DNA of 5,411 bases from Actinomycetota bacterium (lineage in GTDB: Bacteria; Actinomycetota; Thermoleophilia; RBG-16-64-13), in NCBI GenBank assembly GCA_003157225.1, contig PMIZ01000324.1, forward strand, positions 1-5,411. Reading direction: 5' to 3'. Of the stretch, positions 1-4,739 are shown piece after piece. The notes below the pieces were generated by a model. That model worked only from the letters and a program-made list of their open reading frames with translations, did no database searches and had not been told where the DNA came from. The position numbers and the translations under genes are program-made. The first letter of the stretch is position 1, and every line of letters begins with the position of its first letter.

Positions 1-84
1 GGCGACGGCAAGATCTTCGTGCTCGACCTGCAGGACTGCATCCGCATCCGCACCGGCGAGCAGGGGGAAACGGCCGTATTCTGA
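1..84 (+). CDS. glnB: PII nitrogen-regulatory signal protein, C-terminal end (partial)
   Basis: The reading frame enters at base 1 and ends with TGA at 82-84, giving 27 residues. They begin GDGKIFVLDL and continue to RIRTGE, which is the conserved C-terminal signature of PII proteins (GlnB/GlnK). In that family this segment forms the last beta strand and contributes to the ATP/ADP and 2-oxoglutarate binding cleft between subunits of the trimer. PII proteins sense nitrogen, carbon and energy status and control glutamine synthetase regulation or the AmtB ammonium channel. The T-loop and the rest of the protein lie outside the window, so GlnB and GlnK cannot be told apart; the symbol is the generic one. 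The gene converges on the metallo-hydrolase gene, with 44 bp between the two stops. The family call is secure from the signature alone. Confidence 0.9.
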   Translation, partial: GDGKIFVLDLQDCIRIRTGEQGETAVF

Positions 85-98
85 GAGCGGAGCGGCGT

Positions 99-128
99 GG
101 CCGCGGCGGCGTTGATCAGGTCGCGGCC
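99..128. terminator. GC-rich inverted repeat between convergent genes, possible terminator
   Basis: GGCCGCG (99-105) and CGCGGCC (122-128) form a perfect 7-bp stem with a 16-nt loop. It sits in the 44-bp gap between the stop codons of the PII gene (+) and the hydrolase gene (-). The position suits a bidirectional terminator, but neither side has a T-run, so it is not a classical intrinsic terminator. In GC-rich DNA a 7-bp GC stem can also arise by chance. Confidence 0.35.
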
Positions 129-812
129 CTACTCATCGGCCTCACCAGGACCGTGCGGATCGCGTACCCGCTCGAGCAGGAAGGGCTTGCCGTGGCCGGG
201 ATAGACCATCTGCACTCCGAGGCCCTTCAGCCTGCCCAGACTCGCCCTAGCAGCGGCCAGGTCGTCGATGAAGAAGTGAAGGCTCGGCTTGCCCACGCCG
301 TCCAGCAGGTCGCCGCACACGAGCTCGGTGCCGCCGGTCAAGATGCCGAGCGAACCACTGGTGTGCCCGGGCATGTGCAGCACGGTGGCGTCCAGGCCGA
401 ACTCGGCCAGGCTCTGCCCGTCCTCCAGGTGGATGTCGGGCTCGAACACCTCGAAGTCACCGAGATGGATGAACCGCGACACCTCCTTGAAGATGAAGGA
501 GAACTTGTCCGGCCTGGGCTTGAAGCCCAACCGCCAATTGCCCCACTCCACCCTGGGCGCGTCGCCGGCGTGCATGGCGATCGGGGCTCCGTGCTTCTCG
601 CGCAGAAACACCGCGTTGCCGGCATGATCGTAGTCGCCATGCGTGATCACGATCAGTCGCAAGCGACCGGGGCCGCAACCTGCATTGGCAAGCTGCGAAT
701 CGATAGAGTCACGCGTCTCCGGAGTGCCGGTGTCGATAAGAACGAAGCCATCCGCGGCCGTCAAGAGGTAGGCGTTCACGCCGCCGAGGGCGATCCGCAC
801 GACTGCCGCCAT
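129..812 (-). CDS. Metallo-beta-lactamase-fold hydrolase
   Basis: The product has 227 residues. It carries the ordered motifs of the metallo-beta-lactamase superfamily: LIDTG (25-29), THGDYDH (57-63), PGHTSGS (148-154), CGDLL (166-170) and YPGHGKP (204-210). Predicted metal ligands are H58, D62, H63, H150, D168 and H207. The usual HxHxDH motif reads HGDYDH here, so Asp60 stands where the second His normally is. This variant could alter metal preference. Members of this group hydrolyse thioesters, lactones, phosphoesters or similar bonds; the substrate cannot be read from sequence. No signal peptide is seen, so a cytoplasmic location is likely. The ATG at 812 follows a strong GGAGGAGGGG-type ribosome site about 4 nt upstream, which fixes the start. 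It lies 84 bp downstream of the SLH-cupredoxin reading frame on the same strand and could be co-transcribed, though its strong ribosome site also allows independent expression. Confidence 0.9.
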   Translation of the reverse strand: MAAVVRIALGGVNAYLLTAADGFVLIDTGTPETRDSIDSQLANAGCGPGRLRLIVITHGDYDHAGNAVFLREKHGAPIAMHAGDAPRVEWGNWRLGFKPRPDKFSFIFKEVSRFIHLGDFEVFEPDIHLEDGQSLAEFGLDATVLHMPGHTSGSLGILTGGTELVCGDLLDGVGKPSLHFFIDDLAAARASLGRLKGLGVQMVYPGHGKPFLLERVRDPHGPGEADE

Positions 813-896
813 AGCTCCCCTCCTCCCGCGTGGCCAACGTGTCTCAGCCCAATCTACGCCCTCGGAGGAGATTGCACTAAACCGCTCAGCAGCCGG

Positions 897-1340
897 CTAG
901 TGGACGATCACCGTTCCCGTCATGCTCGGATGGATGCTGCAGTGGTAGGTCACGGTTCCGGCCGTGGTGAACTTGAAGGTGAACACGGCACCTAACGGCA
1001 TGGTGCCACTGTCGAACTGGCCCAGATCACCCACCAGGTGGTGGTTGAAGGAATCATTGTTGGTCCAGGTCACGCTCTGGCCCACGTTGATGTTCACGGT
1101 CGCCGGGCTTATCGCGACGTTCTGGAGAACCACGTGGACCACGCCGCTCGTAGTTGTCGTCGTAGTGGCCTGGGTGGTGGTTGTGGTGGCGTGCACGGTG
1201 GTGGTGGATCCGGCAGAGGTCGTCGTAGTAGTGCCGGAAGGATTGACCAGATTCATGAAGTTGTAGAGCACCTGCGCCACCTCGCCGCGAGGCATGTTCC
1301 CGAGCGGATTCAGGGAAGCTCGGATCCCAGGTCGACACAT
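897..1340 (-). CDS. Cupredoxin (plastocyanin-like) C-terminal fragment with Thr-rich linker
   Basis: This 147-residue frame holds the end of an SLH motif (NPLGNMPRGEVAQVLYNFMN, 11-30), a Thr-rich linker (37-66) and an 80-residue cupredoxin domain (67-147). Type-I copper ligands are visible: H100 in the NHH segment, then C134, H137 and M140 in YHCSIHPSM. The segments SVTWTNND (89-96) and GQFDSGTM (107-114) also match the plastocyanin/amicyanin-like fold. Such domains carry single electrons or bind copper outside the membrane. The fragment has no signal peptide of its own, and the ATG at 1340 lies inside the SLH region without a convincing ribosome site, so it is unlikely to be a separate gene. 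It is the displaced 3' part of the gene starting at 1851. The intact ligand set and lack of stop codons suggest the break is recent or artefactual. Confidence 0.6.
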   Translation of the reverse strand: MCRPGIRASLNPLGNMPRGEVAQVLYNFMNLVNPSGTTTTTSAGSTTTVHATTTTTQATTTTTTSGVVHVVLQNVAISPATVNINVGQSVTWTNNDSFNHHLVGDLGQFDSGTMPLGAVFTFKFTTAGTVTYHCSIHPSMTGTVIVH

Positions 1341-1851
1341 AGCCGGCGGGAGGAGTGCCCAGAGTTCCGGGGAACAGGTTGTCCGCTGCCCGAACGACCA
1401 TCGTGATCATCTGAGCGCGCGTTATGAAGGCGTAGGGGTCGAACGTGGTCGCGGTCTTGCCCAGGGTTATGCCGAGGCTGGCGATCTTGGCCACGTAGTT
1501 GTCCGGATAGAGGCTACCCGGGCCGCTGATAGTCACGTCGGTGAAGGTGGTGACGTCGGCCTCTGTAGCCGTTTGCCCGGCGGCGAGGATCATCAGCTTG
1601 GCAAACTGCTGACGCTTGACGGAGTCACTGGGACCGAACCGCCCATCGGCGCAGCCGTCGATGACGCCTTGGTCGGCCAGTTGGCTGATAGCGGCGGCAT
1701 AGGGGTAGCCGCTCGGTACGTCCGGGAAGGTCTTGGCCAGAGCGACCGAGACCACGGTGACGACCAGGGCTGCTGCGATGATGGCAATGGTGAGCGCCTT
1801 GCTCCACCAAATACGACGCCGACGGGTGAAAAGCTGAGGGGACGAGTTCAC
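1054..1851 (-). CDS. SLH-domain protein as actually readable (N-terminal frame of the interrupted gene)
   Basis: Read without correction, translation from GTG 1851 gives 265 residues. Residues 1-179 are a genuine secreted SLH protein with two complete SLH motifs (TFPDVPSGYP..., then TFTDV... with GKTATTFDPY at 131-140). Beyond residue 179 the product is a tail rich in His, Arg and Gly that is the Thr-linker region read out of frame, so it should not be taken for a metal-binding domain. SLH motifs bind secondary cell-wall polymers and hold proteins at the cell surface. The first 45 codons of the longer open frame (back to ATG 1986) are not counted: they lack a ribosome site and cross the intergenic hairpin, whereas GTG 1851 has AAAGGAG 5 nt upstream directly before a signal peptide. 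Confidence 0.55.
   Translation of the reverse strand: MNSSPQLFTRRRRIWWSKALTIAIIAAALVVTVVSVALAKTFPDVPSGYPYAAAISQLADQGVIDGCADGRFGPSDSVKRQQFAKLMILAAGQTATEADVTTFTDVTISGPGSLYPDNYVAKIASLGITLGKTATTFDPYAFITRAQMITMVVRAADNLFPGTLGTPPAGYVSTWDPSFPESAREHASRRGGAGALQLHESGQSFRHYYDDLCRIHHHRARHHNHHPGHYDDNYERRGPRGSPERRDKPGDREHQRGPERDLDQQ
1143..1232 (-). repeat. Low-complexity Thr-rich linker (about 30 codons)
   Basis: This stretch encodes runs of threonine broken by SAGS, VHA and QA, between the SLH motifs and the cupredoxin. In secreted proteins such linkers are flexible spacers and often O-glycosylated. Codons vary at the third base, so protein-level selection is more likely than simple nucleotide slippage. 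Read one frame over, the ACC repeats become CAC and create a false His-rich tail. Confidence 0.8.
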
Positions 1852-1856
1852 GAGTA

Positions 1857-1863
1857 CTCCTTT
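1857..1863 (-). promoter_or_regulatory. Ribosome binding site fixing the GTG start at 1851
   Basis: On the - strand AAAGGAG lies 5 nt before GTG (1851-1849). The GTG opens a protein with a textbook signal peptide, whereas the upstream in-frame ATG at 1986 has no such site. This decides the start of the SLH-cupredoxin gene. Confidence 0.75.
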
Positions 1864-1928
1864 CGCTGGGTGCACATCCGAGACGGGACGCCCCCAGGAC
1901 CCGGATCCGGAGGGGAACCGACTAGTGA

Positions 1929-1964
1929 CTACCCGGGTAGCCCGTCTTTGAGCCGTACCCGTAG
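1929..1964. promoter_or_regulatory. Inverted repeat / 12-bp palindrome between membrane-protein gene and SLH-cupredoxin gene
   Basis: CTACCCGGGTAG (1929-1940) is a perfect 12-bp palindrome. Its arms also pair with TACCCGTAG (1956-1964), forming a 9-bp stem with a 2-nt bulge and a 16-nt loop. The structure starts 19 nt downstream of the membrane-protein stop and lies about 80 nt upstream of the GTG start at 1851. It could be an operator, a leader hairpin or a weak terminator; no T-run follows on either strand. The remaining intergenic DNA (1852-1982) shows a second short palindrome, CCGGATCCGG, and the ribosome site, and nothing else I can name. Confidence 0.35.
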
Positions 1965-1982
1965 TTGAGCCAAAAGGCGAAC

Positions 1983-2729
1983 TCAATCTCGCGTATCCGA
2001 CTCCCGCGCCTCTCGCACCTTCTTCGCGGCCCGTCTCCCCTTCTCCAGCGTGCCCGCCATCAGGAAGCCGGCCAACATGAGCGCCACGCCGAACATCTCA
2101 GCGGGGTAGAGGCCAGTGGTGTCGCCGAGGCGGGCCCGGGAGCCCAGAAAGGCCAGCACGCCGGCTCCGGCCGCGATCAGGACGTTCGCCCAAACCCTGT
2201 ATGCGTACTCTCGCCGCCGCATGAACCTCCAGATGGAGTACAGGGCTCCGCCGAAGAGCAAGAGCGACCCGGTGACGTTGATGGGAAGCGACATGACCCG
2301 AGGGAATGACAGGCTGTCGCCGAGGGCCTGCCCGCCCACCGTGATGCCCGGCACCAGCCGCGCGGTCAGAAGGCCAGTGGTGAAGGTGCCGTAGAAGAAC
2401 ACCGCCATGCACAGCACCACGAACACAAGGTAGGCATGGCCCCACAGGCGCCGCCTGACAATCAGATACAGCGTGCCGAGCCCGAGGAAACCGACCAGCG
2501 AGGCGGCGAGCACGATGTACACGCGGTAGAGCGTCGGGTGCCAGGTGCCAAACCCCTCCGACCAGGCCTCCATGAAAGCCGAGACGGTGTAGAGCAACAT
2601 TCCCATCGTCCAAGCCGCCTGGTGAGGCCGCCGCCGGCGCCACCACTGCCGTGCCACAAGCACCGTGAACGCCAATCCGAGGCAGCCGGTCGCGAACGGC
2701 CACGCCCAATGCGACCAGAACTCACTCAT
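1983..2729 (-). CDS. Seven-helix integral membrane protein, unknown function
   Basis: The product has 248 residues with seven likely membrane helices at about 8-26, 38-54, 67-91, 98-121, 147-167, 178-197 and 210-228. Basic stretches lie between helices 1 and 2 (RRRR 31-34), 3 and 4 (RRR 92-94), and 5 and 6 (RRR 171-173), and the C-terminus is strongly charged (229-248). By the positive-inside rule this puts the N-terminus outside and the C-terminus in the cytoplasm. I do not recognise a named family and see no catalytic motif. The start at ATG 2729 is supported by the first helix directly after it. It has no ribosome site now: the bases upstream belong to the MITE, whose CTAG duplication ends 3 nt before the ATG. 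It lies between two SLH genes on the same strand, suggesting a role in the cell envelope, but that is inference from position only. Confidence 0.82.
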   Translation of the reverse strand: MSEFWSHWAWPFATGCLGLAFTVLVARQWWRRRRPHQAAWTMGMLLYTVSAFMEAWSEGFGTWHPTLYRVYIVLAASLVGFLGLGTLYLIVRRRLWGHAYLVFVVLCMAVFFYGTFTTGLLTARLVPGITVGGQALGDSLSFPRVMSLPINVTGSLLLFGGALYSIWRFMRRREYAYRVWANVLIAAGAGVLAFLGSRARLGDTTGLYPAEMFGVALMLAGFLMAGTLEKGRRAAKKVREARESDTRD

Positions 2730-2732
2730 TCG

Positions 2733-2736
2733 CTAG
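2733..2736. repeat. Target-site duplication CTAG, copy next to the membrane-protein gene
   Basis: This CTAG lies directly outside the left inverted repeat of the MITE and is matched by CTAG at 2898-2901. It ends 3 nt before the ATG of the seven-helix protein on the - strand. Confidence 0.7.
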
Positions 2737-2897
2737 CAGGCTGCTGAAGAATGACGGTGCGCCCTCAGAACACGATCGCCGCGCGCGAGAGAAGGACGCA
2801 AAGAGCGCGAATAGCGGCGCTATTGGCGCGACTGAGGACGTGCTATTGCGCCGGCGAGTGCGTTCTGAAGGCCGTGGCTTCGTTTTTCAGCAGCCTC
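2737..2897. mobile_element. 161-bp MITE-like element with terminal inverted repeats and CTAG target duplication
   Basis: CTAG occurs at 2733-2736 and again at 2898-2901, flanking a 161-bp segment. Its ends are near-identical inverted repeats: AGGCTGCTGAA-x-AA-x-GA reads inward from both sides, with weaker similarity further in, where both arms carry CAGAAC followed by TCGCCG. The exact centre (2817) is a perfect palindrome, AATAGC-GGC-GCTATT (2810-2824), so the whole element can fold into one long hairpin. It has no coding capacity. These are the marks of a MITE mobilised in trans. The CTAG duplication fits the YTAR target of IS5-group elements, and ends of the GGCTGCTGAAAAA type are common on insertion sequences, but I cannot name the parent. 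It inserted at the TAG stop of the RCC1-SLH gene, which the duplication preserves. Confidence 0.82.
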
Positions 2898-2901
2898 CTA
2901 G
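2898..2901. repeat. Target-site duplication CTAG, copy containing the RCC1-SLH stop codon
   Basis: This CTAG lies directly outside the right inverted repeat of the MITE. Its first three bases read as TAG on the - strand, the stop codon of the RCC1-SLH gene, so the insertion left that protein unchanged. Confidence 0.7.
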
Positions 2902-4709
2902 CCCTCGAGCATGCCCAGAAGGTTGTGAAGGATCTGGGCGCATTCTCCTCGGGTGGTCGGAGCAGCGAAGTTGTACGAGGCCCCGACGCCCTGCATGTCT
3001 TTGAGGATCCCAGCGTAGGCCGCCTTGCGGGCGTTCCGGTAGTGCTCTTCCAGCGAGAATTGCTTGGAGGCAAAGCTGGGAGTGAACTCGGCAGGCGGGT
3101 CGGCGAGGGTGGAGGATCGCACCACCATGGTGATGAGCTGCTGATGGGTGATGGTGTTGTAGGGGTCGAAAGTGGTTGCGGTCTTGCCCTGCGTGATGCC
3201 GTGCTGAGAGCAAACCGCCACGTACTTGGCGGGGTAGAGCGGGTCGGGGGCGCTCTGAGGCAGCACGTCGGTGAAGGGACAGACCTCAGACCCGGTGACC
3301 TTCAGGCCGAGGGCCTTGACGATCATCTTGGCGAACTGCTGCCGAGAGACGGAATCGTTGGGCTTGAACGTGCCGTCCCCGAAGCCGACGATGGTCCCAC
3401 GGCCTGACAGGTCGTAGATAGCGGCTTCGTAGGGGGAGCCGGTCACGTCGGCGAAGGAGACCTTTGGACCGCCGCTGACGGCGTACGGGGGTAGCTTCAC
3501 ATCTGTAAGTACTTGGACCGGGGTGTAGCGTGTTTCCTTGGTGCCGTCACCGACCTGCCCCCCGGAGTTGTCGCCCCATGCCCAGAGGGTTCCGTCAGCC
3601 TTCAGCGCGAGCGTAGAAGTGTAGCCTGCCTCCACAGCCGCCCACTTGTTCGATGTTCCAATGCGCACCGGGGTGTGCTGCGGCCTTGCCCCGCCATCGC
3701 CGAGTTGACCGTCTGAGTCGTCTCCCCAGGCCCAGAGCGTGCCATCGGTCTTGACGGCCAGCGAGAGCTTGTCGCCCGCGCTCGCCAACGCCCAGTCGTT
3801 GTCCGTCCCAACGCGGGTCGGGCCGAGCCGACTTTCGGTGCTGCCGTCCCCGAGTTCGCCTAACGAGTTGTCACCCCACGCCCAAAGAGACCCATCGGAC
3901 TTGATCGCGAGCGAGTGGCTGCCACCGGCCGACATCCCGACCCAATCTGTCGCAAGATCAACCCGGGTGACTTCGATTTGAGTCCGCTGGTTCTCAGGAT
4001 CGTCGCCTACGATGGACTCCTCGAGGCGCCACAGAGAACCGTCGGCCTTCAGGCCAAGTGCCTCCTCTCCCTTTGCGGAGATGGCTGTCCAGGTGGAGTC
4101 GACGCCTATCCTCGTCAGCTTCATCACGACGTCGCTGTCGGGATCGTTCTCGTCCGCCAGCACGTATTCGATGCTCCAAAGTGCGCCGTCGTCCTTCAGC
4201 GCGAGGCAGAAAAGGAATCCCGCTGCCGCCTCAACCCAGTGCTTGTCTTTGCCCACCTGCGTCGGCGTGAGAATCAACGTGGGCAGGCCATCCTCCACCG
4301 GGCCCTCGTCATAGTCGAGCTCCCAAAGCGATCCATCGGTCTTGATGCCTAACGAAGAGAAGACGCCGCAGGAGACGGAGGCCCAATCGTTCGTGGTCCC
4401 GACCCGAGAGGGTACGAGCGGGATGCTAATGGTGTCATCATCGGACTCGGAGGCCAGGTCATAGCCCCAACCCCACAAGGAGCCGTCCGACTTCACCGCA
4501 AGTGAGGCCATCAAACCCGAGTTGGCGGTTGCTCCGTCTGCGCCCGACACAGATCCCGCGGATGCCGGCGTGAGCGAGGTTAGGAAGACCGCCAAGGCTA
4601 CCAGCAGCACACAGTACCCGCATAGAAGCGCTGTCTTTGCCGACCACCGGCCCCCCGTCCTCCGCAACCGGCGGCGCCTCAGCCATCTCCCTGCGGTGGA
4701 TACATACAT
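2898..4709 (-). CDS. Surface protein with seven RCC1-type repeats and C-terminal SLH domains
   Basis: The product has 603 residues. An Arg-rich N-terminus (RRRRLRR 11-17) and hydrophobic segment (26-46) ending TPASA-G form a long signal peptide with likely cleavage after 51. Seven RCC1-like repeats follow, each marked by K-x-DG-[ST/A]-LW, with the lysine at 73, 123, 172, 221, 270, 320 and 370. The period is 49-50 residues, as for a closed seven-bladed beta-propeller. Blades 5-7 keep the classic WGDN..G.LGDG loop; blades 2-4 lack it and carry acidic segments instead. SLH motifs follow at about 418-470, 478-532 (with GKTATTFDPY at 508-517) and a divergent third at 551-600. The protein is predicted to be held on the cell wall through SLH and to display the propeller outward; the ligand is unknown. 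ATG 4709 is preceded by GGAAGGGGG with 7 nt spacing. It is paralogous in its SLH part to the gene at 1851-897. Confidence 0.88.
   Translation of the reverse strand: MYVSTAGRWLRRRRLRRTGGRWSAKTALLCGYCVLLVALAVFLTSLTPASAGSVSGADGATANSGLMASLAVKSDGSLWGWGYDLASESDDDTISIPLVPSRVGTTNDWASVSCGVFSSLGIKTDGSLWELDYDEGPVEDGLPTLILTPTQVGKDKHWVEAAAGFLFCLALKDDGALWSIEYVLADENDPDSDVVMKLTRIGVDSTWTAISAKGEEALGLKADGSLWRLEESIVGDDPENQRTQIEVTRVDLATDWVGMSAGGSHSLAIKSDGSLWAWGDNSLGELGDGSTESRLGPTRVGTDNDWALASAGDKLSLAVKTDGTLWAWGDDSDGQLGDGGARPQHTPVRIGTSNKWAAVEAGYTSTLALKADGTLWAWGDNSGGQVGDGTKETRYTPVQVLTDVKLPPYAVSGGPKVSFADVTGSPYEAAIYDLSGRGTIVGFGDGTFKPNDSVSRQQFAKMIVKALGLKVTGSEVCPFTDVLPQSAPDPLYPAKYVAVCSQHGITQGKTATTFDPYNTITHQQLITMVVRSSTLADPPAEFTPSFASKQFSLEEHYRNARKAAYAGILKDMQGVGASYNFAAPTTRGECAQILHNLLGMLEG
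3510..4526 (-). repeat. Seven tandem RCC1-type repeats (coding)
   Basis: This part of the RCC1-SLH gene encodes residues 62-400. It is built from seven units of about 150 bp, each ending in a K-x-DG-x-LW strand. The last three units are the most alike, including WAWGD[DN]S and GDG, suggesting more recent duplication or stronger conservation; the middle three have diverged and become acidic. Confidence 0.8.
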
Positions 4710-4739
4710 CGACCGGCCCCCTTCCGCACCTGGTTAGAG

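Larger units (their letters stand above)
897..1851 (-). pseudogene. Secreted SLH-domain / Thr-linker / cupredoxin protein, interrupted by a frameshift near 1315-1322
   Basis: Two overlapping - strand frames together encode one recognisable protein. The first (from GTG 1851) has a signal sequence (basic RRRR at 10-13, hydrophobic 19-39, ALA-K cleavage site), SLH motif 1 (about 41-91) and SLH motif 2 (about 101-156), then reaches WDPSF at 175-179. From there the natural continuation, NPLGNMPRGEVAQVLYNFMN, lies in another frame. That frame goes on to a Thr-rich linker and a cupredoxin ending at TAG 897-899. Compared with the neighbouring RCC1-SLH protein (TPSF to ASYN, 30 residues between), about 30 residues of SLH motif 3 are missing at exactly this point. 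The lesion therefore looks like a deletion of roughly 90 bp that is not a multiple of three, rather than a single-base slip. It is either a real inactivating mutation or an assembly or sequencing artefact. An intact version would be about 340-350 residues and would anchor a copper protein to the cell surface. Confidence 0.75.

Noticed and set aside
153..995. 280-codon open frame on the + strand opposite the hydrolase
   Set aside because: It is antisense to a gene with clear catalytic motifs and a strong ribosome site. Its translation is low-complexity and motif-free, as expected of a shadow frame in GC-rich DNA.
1054..1315. Apparent His/Arg-rich metal-binding tail on the SLH protein
   Set aside because: It is the Thr-linker and cupredoxin coding sequence read one frame over (ACC repeats become CAC), not a real domain.
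1300..1340. Programmed ribosomal frameshift joining the two halves of the SLH-cupredoxin gene
   Set aside because: There is no slippery heptamer or following pseudoknot, and about 30 residues of the SLH fold are missing at the same place, which a programmed shift would not explain.
1900..1985. Cyclic-di-GMP-I-type riboswitch in the leader of the SLH-cupredoxin gene
   Set aside because: A segment of the - strand vaguely resembles the 3' half of that aptamer, but the conserved GGCAAACC and GACGCAAAGC blocks and the first stem are missing.
1852..1986. Upstream ATG at 1986 as the start of the SLH-cupredoxin gene
   Set aside because: It overlaps the stop of the preceding gene, lacks a ribosome site and would put 45 unlikely residues before a good signal peptide. 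GTG 1851 has AAAGGAG at proper spacing.
2751..3407. 218-codon + strand frame across the MITE and the SLH region
   Set aside because: It begins inside the mobile element and reads through the complement of conserved SLH motifs; it has no ribosome site and no recognisable domain.
3510..4526. CRISPR-like or satellite tandem repeat
   Set aside because: The periodicity is coding, about 150 bp per unit, and corresponds to RCC1 propeller blades with diverged DNA.
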